Source: VBDM01 sp041496705
Lineage (GTDB): Bacteria; Pseudomonadota; Gammaproteobacteria; Burkholderiales; SG8-39
Direction of reading: 5' to 3'
Assembly (NCBI GenBank): GCA_041496705.1
Contig: JBGQFD010000008.1
Span: 1 to 64,000 of the forward strand
DNA: 64,000 nt
The position numbers were made by a program, and so were the translations under genes. Positions 52,496-61,339 of the stretch are shown here, piece by piece. Each line of letters begins with the position of its first letter. Position 1 is the stretch's first letter. The notes under the pieces are model-generated. The model saw nothing but the letters and a program-made list of their open reading frames with translations. It had not been told where the DNA came from and did not search any database.

Positions 52496-53226
52496 GCGGC
52501 CTCCTTTGCGAGGTCAGACCGCGTGATCGAGCGGAAGAAGTCCTCCAGCCTGCCGGTCGGTGACTTCGCCTTCAATTCCTGCGGCGTGCCGTTGGCGACG
52601 ATGCGGCCGCGGTCGATGATGATCGCCCGGGTGCACGCCGCCTCGACCTCCTCGAGAATGTGCGTGGAAAAGATGATCGCCTTGTTCTCTCCCATGTGGC
52701 GGATGAGGCTGCGCACCTCGTGTTTCTGGTTGGGATCCAGGCCGTCGGTGGGTTCGTCGAGGATCAGCACTTCGGGATCGTGGACCAGCGCCTGGGCGAG
52801 GCAGGTGCGGTGGCGGAATCCCTTCGAGAGCGTGTCTATGGTCTGGCCGAGCACGCCTTCCAGGTGGCACAACTCGACCACGCGGCCGACGGCCTTGCGG
52901 CGCGCGTCGCCGCGCAGGCCGCGCATTTCGGCGGTGAAGTTCAGGAACGAGAGCACCGACATGTCGCCGTAAGAAGGCGCCGCCTCGGGAAGGTAGCCGA
53001 TGCGGCGCTTCACCTCGAGCGGATGCTCGACGACATCCAGTCCGCACACGGCGACCCTGCCGCCGGTAGGGGGAATGAACCCGGTGATGACGCGCATCGT
53101 CGTCGACTTGCCGGCGCCGTTCGGCCCGAGGAAGCCCAGCACCTCGCCGCGCCCGACCTCGAAGGAAATGTCGTCGACGGCGCGCTTCGGCCCGAACGAC
53201 CTCACCAGGTTCTCCACCTTGATCAT
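52492..53226 (-). CDS. ABC transporter ATP-binding protein (GldA-like)
   Basis: 244 residues from ATG 53226, behind GGAGGGG. Walker A GPNGAGKST (34-42), Q/P-loop YLPEAAPSYGDM, signature LSKGFRHRTCLAQAL (the LSKG type of ABC-2 exporters), Walker B LILDEPTDGLDP and H-loop STHILEEVE. First gene of the four-gene unit that ends with DUF4340. Confidence 0.93.
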   Translation of the reverse strand: MIKVENLVRSFGPKRAVDDISFEVGRGEVLGFLGPNGAGKSTTMRVITGFIPPTGGRVAVCGLDVVEHPLEVKRRIGYLPEAAPSYGDMSVLSFLNFTAEMRGLRGDARRKAVGRVVELCHLEGVLGQTIDTLSKGFRHRTCLAQALVHDPEVLILDEPTDGLDPNQKHEVRSLIRHMGENKAIIFSTHILEEVEAACTRAIIIDRGRIVANGTPQELKAKSPTGRLEDFFRSITRSDLAKEAA

Positions 53227-53424
53227 TTCACCCCTCCAGGGATCTTCTTCTTGCCTGCGCCTTTGCGGGGAGATCCGCCGCCCACGACTAGCCGCCGCCC
53301 CGCACCACACTGACCCGCGAAGCAGCTCGGAAGTTCCTCGACCCCAGCACTGGCCGCGCCGCCGTCAGCGCCGCGGCTTCTAAGCAAATCGCAAACGCGT
53401 ATGATCGCATCCCGCCCGAACGCT

Positions 53425-53453
53425 TTCAAGGCGATGCATGCAGGCCGTATAAT
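53425..53453 (+). promoter_or_regulatory. Putative fdxA promoter
   Basis: TTCAAG (53425-53430), 17 bases, perfect TATAAT (53448-53453). Start about 53460, 50 bases before the fdxA ATG. It lies in the 284-base gap 53227-53510 between the ABC operon and fdxA, in which no gene or other element was seen; a promoter for the ABC operon should also be here but is not obvious. Confidence 0.5.
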
Positions 53454-53510
53454 TTCCATTTCGCTTGGCTAGGCCGTTCGCTCCGCGGCGGCCGCTCTTA
53501 GGACTGCGCG

Positions 53511-53834
53511 ATGACTCACGTCGTTACCGAAAGCTGCATCAAGTGCAAGTACACCGATTGCGTCGACGTCTGCCCCGTGGACTGCTTTCACGAGGGACCG
53601 AACATGCTGGTGATCGACCCTGATGAGTGCATCGATTGCGCAGTATGCATCCCGGAATGCCCGGTGAACGCCATTGTCCCCGAGGAAGATCTCCCGGAAG
53701 AGCAAAAGAAGTTTACTGCACTGAACGCGGAACTCACCAAGATCTGGCCGGTGATCACCGACATGAAGCCGGCCCCCGGGGACGCCGACCAGTGGAAGGA
53801 CGTGAAGGACAAACTGAAGCACATCGAGCGATAG
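53511..53834 (+). CDS. fdxA: Seven-iron ferredoxin FdxA
   Basis: 107 residues, Azotobacter FdI type. Cys9, Cys17 and Cys50 are placed for the [3Fe-4S] cluster; Cys21, Cys40, Cys43 and Cys46 for the [4Fe-4S] cluster; Cys12 and Cys25 are extra. Acidic C-terminal region with ITDMKPAPGDADQWKDVKDK is typical. Carries low-potential electrons; its partner is plausibly the large flavoprotein that begins 13 bases later. Confidence 0.95.
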   Translation: MTHVVTESCIKCKYTDCVDVCPVDCFHEGPNMLVIDPDECIDCAVCIPECPVNAIVPEEDLPEEQKKFTALNAELTKIWPVITDMKPAPGDADQWKDVKDKLKHIER

Positions 53835-53847
53835 ACATCGGCCCTCT

Positions 53848-56800
53848 GTGCTGAAACTCGCCCACGGGCTGTCGTTTGCCGAGCTGTACCGTCGCGAGGG
53901 ACTCGCCCGGCTCGATGCCGCCTTCGTCGAATCCCTGAACGCCGCGGACGCGACTCTCGCTCGCCGCCTGCTCGCCGCGCGGACCGACCCGCCGGCCGTG
54001 GATGCCAAAGCGGAATCGGCGCTGATCCTGGAGGTCGCGCCGCACCTCGACGATTTCCTCGCCGCCCTGTTCGGCATCCGCGCGGAGTTCGCCGCGCTCG
54101 CCGCGCGGCATCACGAACTCGCCCCGCTGTATACGATAAAGCGGCAGTTCGTGCAGCGCCGCGCCGCCAACAAGATCAGGCCCGAGGACGCCGCCGTATT
54201 CGACGGGCCGGAGCTCGAAGCACGGCTGACCGAAACATTCGGCGGGCGCTTCGACGAACTCAGCTTCGCCACGCACGTGGCCGGCTGGCTCGCCGACGAA
54301 CCGGCGCACGCCGCCAACCTCGATCTGGCCCTGCGCTACGCCGCGTGGGCATTGCATTCGCCCGCGGGCCGCGAGCGCAATCGGGCGGGCGTCCTCTTCA
54401 AGGTTCCGGCCAAGGTCGATCCGAACGACCTCATCGTGCACGCGCAGAAGACCGAGCGCGAGGGCGTCGTCGTCTACACGATACGCCCCGAGCATATACG
54501 GCGACGCCATGGCTTCTCGCTCACCGACCCCGGCACCGATCTCCTGGGCGCGCTCGATCAGACCCACTACTGCATCCTCTGCCACACACAGGGCAAGGAC
54601 TCCTGCTCCAAGGGATTGCGCGAAAAGCCGCCGGCGGACACCCCCGCGAAAGTGACCTTCAAGAAGAGCGTCTTCGGCGTCAGCCTCGCCGGCTGCCCGC
54701 TCGAAGAAAAGATCTCGGAATTCCACACGCTCAAGTCCCAGGGGCAGTTCATCTCGGCGCTCGCGGTGATCGTCATCGACAATCCCACGGTCGCGGTGAC
54801 CGGCCACCGCATCTGCAACGACTGCATGAAGGCCTGCATCTACCAGAAGCAGGAGCCCGTGAACATTCCTCAAGCCGAAACGCGCACCCTGAAGGACGTG
54901 CTCGAGCTGCCCTGGGGGTTCGAGATCTATTCCCTGCTCACGCGGTGGAACCCCCTCAACCTGTGCAGGCCCCTGCCCCTTCCCGCCTCCGGGCACAAAG
55001 TGCTGGTTGCGGGCATGGGGCCGGCCGGGTTCACGCTCGCCCACTACCTGATGAACGACGGGCATGCGGTGGCCGGTATCGACGGCCTGAAGATCGAGCC
55101 GCTGCCGGAGAAATTCTCCGGCGTAAGGACCGACGGGGCGCGGGTGCCATTCGAACCGATACGCGACGTCAGCACCCTCTACGAATCGCTCGACGACCGC
55201 GTCATGGCCGGTTTCGGCGGCGTCGCCGAATACGGCATCACCGTGCGCTGGGACAAGAACTTCCTGAAGATCGCCCGGCTGCTGCTAGAGCGCCGCGCCG
55301 AATTCGCGATGTTCGGCGGGGTGCGCTTTGGCGGGACGCTCGACGTCGAGGACGCGATGCAGCTGGGCTTCGATCACGTCGCGCTGTGCATGGGGGCGGG
55401 CCGGCCGACCATGCTCGACATCCCCAACGGGCTGGCGCGCGGCGTTCGCGCCGCGTCGGATTTTCTCATGGCCCTGCAGCTCACCGGTGCCGCCAAGGCG
55501 GATTCGATCGCCAATATGCAGCTGCGCCTGCCGGTGGTCGTCGTCGGGGGCGGCCTCACGGCGATCGACACCGCCACCGAGTCGCTTGCCTACTATCTCG
55601 TGCAAGTCGAGAAATTTCTCACGCGCTACGAGATCCTGGCGGCGGAGATCGGCGAAGACGCGGTGCGCGCCAAATGGGAGGACCAGGAGCGTGAGATCGC
55701 AGAGGAATTCCTCGCGCATGCCCGCGCGGTCCGCGCCGAGCGCGACCTCGCCTTGCGCGAGGGCCGCGACGTGCGCGTCGTCGAGCTGCTGCAGCACTGG
55801 GGTGGCGTCACCATCGCCTATCGCCGCCGCCTCGTCGACAGCCCCTCTTATACGCTCAACCACGAGGAAGTGGAGAAAGCGCTCGAAGAGGGCATCTCGT
55901 TCGCAGAAGGGCTGACTCCGGTCGCGGTCGACGTCGACAACTACGGGGCGGTGCGCGGCATGCGCTTCGCGCGCCCGAGCGGGCTGGAGTCCGCCGAGCA
56001 CTGGCTGCCGGCGCACACGGTATTCGTCGCCGCGGGCACGCAGCCTAACACCGTGCTCTCGCGCGAGGATCCCGCGCATTTCGCGCTCGACGGGAAGTAC
56101 TTCCAGGCCTGCGACGAGGACGGGACGCCGCTCAGGCCCGAACGCGCGACCTCGAAGCCTGAGCGCGCCGACGTGCTGCTCTCGCGCCTCCCGGACGGAC
56201 GGTTCCTGAGCTTCTTCGGGGACCTGCATCCCTCCTACTTCGGCAACGTCGTGAAAGCGCTGGGCTCGGCCCGCCAGGGCTACCCGGTGGTGTCGCGCAC
56301 GCTCGCGAAACGCCCCCCGGCGAATCCGGCGGAGACTTCGGCGTTCTTCGCCGCCCTCGCCCGCGATCTGCTCGCCAGCGTGCATCGGGTCGAGCGGCTC
56401 ACCCCGACGATCGTGGAGGTCGTGGTGAGGGCACCGCTCGCAGCGCGCAAGTTCCGCCCCGGGCAGTTCTACCGCCTGCAGAATTTCGAAACGCGCTCCC
56501 CGCTGGTCGCGAGCCCGTCGGCGAACACGCGCATGCAGATGGAAGGGCTGGCGATGACCGGCGCCTGGGTGGACGCGCAGCAGGGCCTGGTTTCCATCAT
56601 CGCCCTGGAAATGGGCGGCTCCTCCGACCTGTGCGCCATGCTGCAGCCAGGGGAACCGCTGATCCTCATGGGTCCCACCGGCTCACCGACACACATCGCG
56701 GCCGGCGAAACCGTCATTCTCGCCGGCGGCGGACTGGGAAACGCCGTGCTGTTTTCCATCGGCGAGGCGTTTCGCAGGCACGACTCGAAGGTGCTGTATT

Positions 56801-57360
56801 TCGCCGGGTACAAGAAAGTCGCCGACCGCTACAAGGCCGCCGAAATCGAGCGTGCGGCGGACATCGTCGTCTGGTGCTGCGACGAGGAGCCCGGCTTCGC
56901 GCCAACCCGCGCGCAGGACCGGAGCTTCATCGGCAACATCGTGCAGGCGATGGACGCCTACGCCGAAGGCCGGCTCGGCCCGGTCCCGATCCGCACCGAG
57001 GACGCCGATCGCCTGATCGCCATCGGGTCGGACCGCATGATGGCCGCCGTCGCGCGCGCGCGCCACGACGTGCTCAAGCCTCACCTGAAACCGCAGCACT
57101 TCGCGATCGGCTCGATCAACTCGCCGATGCAGTGCATGTTGAAGGAGATCTGCGCCCAGTGCCTGCAACCGCAACGCGATCCGCACACGGGCAAGACGAG
57201 CTACGTGTTCTCCTGCTTCAACCAGGACCAGGATCTCGACTGCGTGGATTTCGGAGCGCTGTCGGAGCGGCTGAAGCAGAACTCGCTGCAGGAAAAACTC
57301 ACCGCCCAGTGGATCGGGCGCTGCATTCCGGAACTGAAGAAACAACGCGACTTCGTTTGA
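53848..57360 (+). CDS. Giant flavo-iron-sulfur oxidoreductase (NfnB/GltD-like plus NfnA/FNR-like fusion)
   Basis: 1170 residues from GTG 53848. Domains in order: an unrecognised mostly helical region (1 to about 230); a GltD/NfnB-like iron-sulfur region with HYCILCHTQGKDSC (about 239) and HRICNDCMKACIYQ (about 320); an FAD/NAD pair with GMGPAGFTLAHYL (about 388) and VVVVGGGLTAIDTATE (about 563-578); then a ferredoxin-NADP-reductase fold starting KFRPGQFYRLQNF (about 872) with NAD-site LAGGGLGNAVLFSIG (about 958). A PyrK-type cysteine cluster MQCMLKEICAQC...SCF (about 1093-1118) ends it. This is the layout of both NfnAB subunits in one chain, so electron bifurcation or ferredoxin:NAD(P) transfer with FdxA is plausible, but unproven. 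Confidence 0.85.
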   Translation: MLKLAHGLSFAELYRREGLARLDAAFVESLNAADATLARRLLAARTDPPAVDAKAESALILEVAPHLDDFLAALFGIRAEFAALAARHHELAPLYTIKRQFVQRRAANKIRPEDAAVFDGPELEARLTETFGGRFDELSFATHVAGWLADEPAHAANLDLALRYAAWALHSPAGRERNRAGVLFKVPAKVDPNDLIVHAQKTEREGVVVYTIRPEHIRRRHGFSLTDPGTDLLGALDQTHYCILCHTQGKDSCSKGLREKPPADTPAKVTFKKSVFGVSLAGCPLEEKISEFHTLKSQGQFISALAVIVIDNPTVAVTGHRICNDCMKACIYQKQEPVNIPQAETRTLKDVLELPWGFEIYSLLTRWNPLNLCRPLPLPASGHKVLVAGMGPAGFTLAHYLMNDGHAVAGIDGLKIEPLPEKFSGVRTDGARVPFEPIRDVSTLYESLDDRVMAGFGGVAEYGITVRWDKNFLKIARLLLERRAEFAMFGGVRFGGTLDVEDAMQLGFDHVALCMGAGRPTMLDIPNGLARGVRAASDFLMALQLTGAAKADSIANMQLRLPVVVVGGGLTAIDTATESLAYYLVQVEKFLTRYEILAAEIGEDAVRAKWEDQEREIAEEFLAHARAVRAERDLALREGRDVRVVELLQHWGGVTIAYRRRLVDSPSYTLNHEEVEKALEEGISFAEGLTPVAVDVDNYGAVRGMRFARPSGLESAEHWLPAHTVFVAAGTQPNTVLSREDPAHFALDGKYFQACDEDGTPLRPERATSKPERADVLLSRLPDGRFLSFFGDLHPSYFGNVVKALGSARQGYPVVSRTLAKRPPANPAETSAFFAALARDLLASVHRVERLTPTIVEVVVRAPLAARKFRPGQFYRLQNFETRSPLVASPSANTRMQMEGLAMTGAWVDAQQGLVSIIALEMGGSSDLCAMLQPGEPLILMGPTGSPTHIAAGETVILAGGGLGNAVLFSIGEAFRRHDSKVLYFAGYKKVADRYKAAEIERAADIVVWCCDEEPGFAPTRAQDRSFIGNIVQAMDAYAEGRLGPVPIRTEDADRLIAIGSDRMMAAVARARHDVLKPHLKPQHFAIGSINSPMQCMLKEICAQCLQPQRDPHTGKTSYVFSCFNQDQDLDCVDFGALSERLKQNSLQEKLTAQWIGRCIPELKKQRDFV

Positions 57361-57366
57361 GGCAGC

Positions 57367-57798
57367 TCAGTGCCAGTCGGTCCGGGGCGGTACCGGCAAA
57401 GGCATCACCGCAATGCCCTCCTCGAGCAGCTCCTCGGTGTCCTCGCGGGTAGCGACGCCGCGGATGCTCCGCTGCGGCGCCTTCTTGTGATGGATGCGCC
57501 GGGCCTCCGCCGCAAACCGATCTCCGACGTTTTCGGTATGCAACAGGACGTAGTCGATCAGTTCGTTCAGATTGCGCGGAGGCGCCGCATGCGCCGGGAC
57601 CGGCAGCGCCTCGTTCTCGCGCGCCGGCGGCGTCTCGACCTTACCGATCTTGGCGGTGAGCAGTTTCTCGATGCTCGAATCGCTGCACACCGGACACTCG
57701 AGCAGGCCTCTCGCCTTCTGGTGCTCGAAGTCATGCGCCGAGGCGAACCAGCCCTCGAAGCGATGGCGATCGGCGCAGATGAGTTCGAATACGATCAT
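57367..57798 (-). CDS. DUF1178 family zinc-ribbon-like protein
   Basis: 143 residues. N-terminal block MIVFELICADRHRFEGWFAS followed by LLECPVCSDSSIEKL: the Cys8...CPVC pair is the family's likely metal site. The middle is low-complexity, the C-terminus conserved (RFAAEARRIHHKKAPQRSIR, GVATREDTEELLEEGI). No function is known. Convergent with the giant flavoprotein, six bases apart. Confidence 0.9.
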   Translation of the reverse strand: MIVFELICADRHRFEGWFASAHDFEHQKARGLLECPVCSDSSIEKLLTAKIGKVETPPARENEALPVPAHAAPPRNLNELIDYVLLHTENVGDRFAAEARRIHHKKAPQRSIRGVATREDTEELLEEGIAVMPLPVPPRTDWH

Positions 57799-57893
57799 GG
57801 CTGTTCCCGACCGTCTATTCTACAGACCCTTTGCTTGATATCTGTCCCACTATCGGGCGTTTCAAGGGTAACTTGACCGGTTTTCGGTAACGA

Positions 57894-57984
57894 TGGTGCC
57901 CAGGGCCGGACTCGAACCGGCATGCCGGAATAACCCGGCGAGGGATTTTAAGTCCCTTGTGTCTACCAGTTTCACCACCCGGGC
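57894..57984 (-). tRNA. tRNA-Leu (TAA)
   Basis: Minus strand: acceptor GCCCGGG/CCTGGGC (one G-T), anticodon loop CTTAAAA gives TAA, long variable arm typical of class II tRNAs, T-arm GCCGGTTCGAGTCCGGC, encoded CCA. Last of the three-tRNA run after pgsA. Confidence 0.96.
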
Positions 57985-58011
57985 AGCGTCGGAATTGTGT
58001 CAGAAAGAAAC

Positions 58012-58085
58012 TGGAGGCGGGGGTCGGAATCGAACCGGCGTCCACGGCTTTGCAGGCCGCTGCATGACCACTCTGCCACCCCGCC
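58012..58085 (-). tRNA. tRNA-Cys (GCA)
   Basis: Minus strand: acceptor GGCGGGG/CCCCGCC, anticodon loop CTGCAAA gives GCA, discriminator T, encoded CCA, 74 bases. Middle of the Gly-Cys-Leu run. Confidence 0.97.
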
Positions 58086-58136
58086 GCGTGTCGGGAAGAA
58101 AAGAGGAACGGATGGCGGCGCTGTTCCTCTGGAATC

Positions 58137-58212
58137 TGGAGCGGGAGACGAGTCTCGAACTCGCGACCTTAACCTTGGCAAGGTTACGCTCTACCAACTG
58201 AGCTACTCCCGC
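58137..58212 (-). tRNA. tRNA-Gly (GCC)
   Basis: Minus strand: acceptor GCGGGAG/CTCCCGC, anticodon loop TTGCCAA gives GCC, T-arm GCGAGTTCGAGACTCGT, encoded CCA. 16 bases downstream of pgsA, the same order as E. coli pgsA-glyW-cysT-leuZ. Confidence 0.97.
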
Positions 58213-58228
58213 GCGAAGGAGGCAAATT

Positions 58229-58831
58229 CTACGGACCGCTTCCCCGGCGGTCAAGCCGGCGGCGGTCTCCGGGCTCTCGCGGCGGCAACGCGAGCTTGAG
58301 GTAATAGAACATCGAGACGAGCGTGAGCAGCGCCGCGAGGTAGATCAGCCAGGTGCCGACGCGCTGCGGACTGAACGCGCCTATCCTCTCGTGGTACAGC
58401 AGCATGGGTACGGCGATCATCTGCGAGATCGTCTTGATCTTGCCCAGCAGGTTGACGGCGACGCTCTTCGACTGCCCGGACTTCGCCATCCACTCGCGCA
58501 GCGCGGAAATCGCGATCTCGCGGCCGATGATGACCACGGCGATGAGCGCATCCGCCCGCTGCAGCCAGACGAGAACGATGAGCGCGCAGGCGATCATCAG
58601 CTTGTCGGCGACCGGATCGAGAAACGCCCCGAAGGCCGACATCTGGTTCAGCCGCCGCGCGAGGTAGCCGTCGAGCCAGTCGGTGATGGCGGCGGCGATG
58701 AACAAGGCGGTGGCGATCAGGTTCTGGTTCTGGGCGGACAGCCAGACTTCGGGAACGTAGAACACTCCCACCACCAGGGGGATCATCAGGATCCGCAGCC
58801 AGGTGAGGAGGTTGGGGACGTTAAGCGGCAT
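58229..58831 (-). CDS. pgsA: CDP-diacylglycerol-glycerol-3-phosphate phosphatidyltransferase
   Basis: Makes phosphatidylglycerophosphate from the CdsA product. 200 residues, about five membrane segments. CDP-alcohol phosphotransferase motif complete: Asp51, Asp54, Gly55, Ala58-Arg59, Gly68, Asp72 and Asp76 (DWLDGYLARRL...GAFLDPVADK). Overlaps the uvrC end by 11 bases and is followed by three tRNAs. uvrC-pgsA-tRNAs is a widely kept order. Confidence 0.97.
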   Translation of the reverse strand: MPLNVPNLLTWLRILMIPLVVGVFYVPEVWLSAQNQNLIATALFIAAAITDWLDGYLARRLNQMSAFGAFLDPVADKLMIACALIVLVWLQRADALIAVVIIGREIAISALREWMAKSGQSKSVAVNLLGKIKTISQMIAVPMLLYHERIGAFSPQRVGTWLIYLAALLTLVSMFYYLKLALPPREPGDRRRLDRRGSGP

Positions 58832-60680
58832 GCAGCTCCCGGTAGATCTTTTCGGCGAGCGTGCGGCTGATCCCGTCGACTTGCGCCAGATCCTCGACGC
58901 TGGCTCCGAGAACGCCGCGCAGGCCGCCGAAGCGCGTCAGCAGCTGCCGGCGGCGCTTGCTCCCGATCCCCGCGATGCCCTCGAGCGACGAGGTGACGCG
59001 GCGCCTAGAGCGGCGCGCACGGTGGCCGGCGATTGCGAAGCGGTGCGCTTCGTCGCGTATCTTCTGGATCAGGTGCAGTCCCAGGTGATCCGGCGGCAGG
59101 GTAAGGGGACGACCTGCGATCCACAACTGTTCCAGTCCCGGCTTTCTTTGCGGGCCCTTGGCGACGCCCGCGAGCAGGATATCCGACAAGCCGGCCTCGG
59201 CGAGCGCTTCCCGGGCGGCGCTCAGCTGCCCCTTGCCGCCGTCGATGAGGATGAGGTCGGGGGCGACGCCCTCGCCTCCGGCGATTTTCGCGTAGCGCCG
59301 CGAGAGCGTCTGCGCGAGCGCGCCGTAGTCGTCCCCGGGCGCGAGGCCCTCGATATTGTAGCGACGGTATTCTCCGCGACGCATGTCCATGCGATCGTAC
59401 ACCACGCACGCCGCCACCGTGGCCTCTCCCATGGTGTGGCTCACGTCGAAGCACTCGATACGCTGCACCGACTCCGGCAGGCCGAGCGCCTCGCGCAGGG
59501 CCGCAAGCTGCTCTCCCTGGACGCTCCGCTCCGCAACCCGGGCCTTGAGCGCCTGGCGGGCGTTCTGCAGCGCGGTTTCCAGCCACGCACGACGCGCGAG
59601 CGTGGGTCGCGTGACGATCCGGACGCTTTGCTGCCTGAGTTCGCTCAGGGTCATTCCGAGTTCGATGGAGTCTATTTCCTCGCCCACCACGATCATGGAG
59701 GGTACCGGGCGCTCCAGATAGTGCTGCCCGATAAAGGCCGCGAGGACGTCCTTCGCGTCGTGCTCGGCCGCGTTCTGCGGGAAGAAGCTGCGGTCGCCCA
59801 ACTGCCTGCCGCCGCGGACCATCATCAGGTTGACGCAAGCCAGGTCGTGCTCCAGGACCACGGCAATGACATCGACGTCGATGTCCGTTCCGGTGTCGGC
59901 GTACTGGCGCTGGCTCACCTGCACGAGGGACTGTATCTGGTCGCGGTAGATGGCCGCCTCCTCGTAGCGCCGCGCCTCGGCCGCCTCCAGCATCCGCGCT
60001 TCCAGGCGCTTCAGCGCCGCGTCGCTGCGGCCTTCGAGATACAGCTGGGCGGCGCGCACGTCCTCGGCGTAGCTGCCGGCGGCGATCTGGCCGACGCAAG
60101 GCGCGGTGCAGCGCCGGATCTGGAACAGCAGGCACGGCCGAGACCGATTTTGGAACACCGGGTCTTCGCAGGTCCGCAGCCGAAACACGCGTTGCAGCAG
60201 CTGGATGCTCTCGCGCACCGCCCCCGCGTGCGGGAACGGCCCGAAATAGCGGTTCGCCTTGTCCATGCCGCCGCGGTGGAAACCCAGGCGCGGAAACTCG
60301 CCGCCGCCGATCATCAGGTAGGGATACGACTTGTCGTCGCGGAACAGAATGTTGTAGCGCGGCGCGAGCGACTTGATGAGATTGTTCTCGAGGATCAGCG
60401 CTTCGCCTTCGGAGCCCGTCACCGTGATCTCCACCGCGGCGACCTGGGTGAGCATCATGGCGATGCGCGGCGCGTGCTGGGTTTTCTGGAAGTAGGACGA
60501 AACGCGCTTCTTCAGGTCGCGCGCCTTGCCGACGTAGAGCGGCTCTCCCTGCGCTCCGATCATCCGGTATACGCCGGGGAGCCCGGGCAGCGTCGCGATC
60601 ATCGGCCGGGCGTCGAACGCCGCCGCGGCCGGCGCCTCCCGGTGGGCTTCGCGGCGGCGGACTGCGCTTCGGGGATTCAT
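58821..60680 (-). CDS. uvrC: Excinuclease ABC subunit C
   Basis: Makes both nicks around UvrAB-marked lesions. 619 residues: GIY-YIG nuclease (LPGVYRMIGAQGEPLYVGKA with ARDLKKRVSSYF) for the 3' cut; UVR motif (EARRYEEAAIYRDQIQSL) for UvrB; RNase H-like domain (CFDVSHTMGEATVAACVVYD, LILIDGGKGQ) for the 5' cut; and a C-terminal helix-hairpin-helix pair (LEGIAGIGSKRRRQLLTRFG). The N-terminus is about 20 residues longer than E. coli's and arginine-rich. ATG overlaps the upstream glycosylase stop (ATGA). Confidence 0.97.
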   Translation of the reverse strand: MNPRSAVRRREAHREAPAAAAFDARPMIATLPGLPGVYRMIGAQGEPLYVGKARDLKKRVSSYFQKTQHAPRIAMMLTQVAAVEITVTGSEGEALILENNLIKSLAPRYNILFRDDKSYPYLMIGGGEFPRLGFHRGGMDKANRYFGPFPHAGAVRESIQLLQRVFRLRTCEDPVFQNRSRPCLLFQIRRCTAPCVGQIAAGSYAEDVRAAQLYLEGRSDAALKRLEARMLEAAEARRYEEAAIYRDQIQSLVQVSQRQYADTGTDIDVDVIAVVLEHDLACVNLMMVRGGRQLGDRSFFPQNAAEHDAKDVLAAFIGQHYLERPVPSMIVVGEEIDSIELGMTLSELRQQSVRIVTRPTLARRAWLETALQNARQALKARVAERSVQGEQLAALREALGLPESVQRIECFDVSHTMGEATVAACVVYDRMDMRRGEYRRYNIEGLAPGDDYGALAQTLSRRYAKIAGGEGVAPDLILIDGGKGQLSAAREALAEAGLSDILLAGVAKGPQRKPGLEQLWIAGRPLTLPPDHLGLHLIQKIRDEAHRFAIAGHRARRSRRRVTSSLEGIAGIGSKRRRQLLTRFGGLRGVLGASVEDLAQVDGISRTLAEKIYRELHAA

Positions 60681-61339
60681 AGTGCGCGCTCAAGAAATTG
60701 GGCGATGTCGCGAAACACCGCCTCGAAACCCGCGGCGGTGAGTCGCCGGGTCTGCGTATTGTAGCGGCTGCAGTGGTAGCTATCGAAGAGTTGCGCGCGC
60801 GCCGGCGTCCCGGAAAGATCGTGGCTCGCGCGGTGCGCGAAGCGGTGCGCCGAGGGCCGCAGGCCGCAGGCCATGAGCACCGCGCGGTGCGCGATCGCGC
60901 CGAGCGCGAGGATCGCCCGCGGACGCGCCGCCGCGATCTCCTCGGCGAGGTAGTGGTTACAGCGGCGGATTTCCTCGGGGAGCGGCCGGTTCTGCGGCGG
61001 CAGGCACTTCACCGCGTTGCTCACGCGGCAGCCGATGAGCCGCAGGCCGTCGTCGGCGCGGTCCGAGCCTTCATGGCTCGCGAAACCGAAGGCGTGCAGC
61101 GTCCTGTAGAGCAGGATCCCGGCGTGGTCGCCGGTAAACGGCCGCCCGGTGCGGTTCGCGCCGTGCATGCCGGGGGCGAGCCCGACGACGAGCAGCGCGG
61201 CGCGCGAGGGCCCCCACGGAGACACGGGCCGGGCGTGATACTCCGGATGCTCGCGCTTTACGCCGTCGAGGAATCGTGCGAGCCGCGGACAGTCCCGGCA
61301 GGAGGCGTCGTACCCGGGTTGCGGAATTTTCTTCGTCAC
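60677..61339 (-). CDS. Iron-sulfur uracil-DNA glycosylase, family 5 (UDGb)-like
   Basis: 220 residues. Motif 1 GLAPGMHGANRTGRPFTGD (53-71) is the UDGb form, lacking the catalytic Asp/Asn of families 1-4; motif 2 is YHCSRYNTQTRRLT near the C-terminus. Cys14, Cys17, Cys112 and Cys127 are spaced for a [4Fe-4S] cluster. UDGb enzymes act on uracil, hypoxanthine and related bases in double-stranded DNA. Overlaps the uvrC start by four bases, suggesting a two-gene repair operon. Divergent from efp. Confidence 0.9.
   Translation of the reverse strand: MTKKIPQPGYDASCRDCPRLARFLDGVKREHPEYHARPVSPWGPSRAALLVVGLAPGMHGANRTGRPFTGDHAGILLYRTLHAFGFASHEGSDRADDGLRLIGCRVSNAVKCLPPQNRPLPEEIRRCNHYLAEEIAAARPRAILALGAIAHRAVLMACGLRPSAHRFAHRASHDLSGTPARAQLFDSYHCSRYNTQTRRLTAAGFEAVFRDIAQFLERAL

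Noticed and set aside
53227..53424. A promoter for the Gld-like operon in the gap before fdxA
   Set aside because: TTGAAA on the minus strand near 53429 has no -10 box at a proper distance; left unassigned.
57830..57893. Terminator after tRNA-Leu
   Set aside because: Only a short ACCGAAAACCGGT inverted repeat without a T-run; not strong enough to call.
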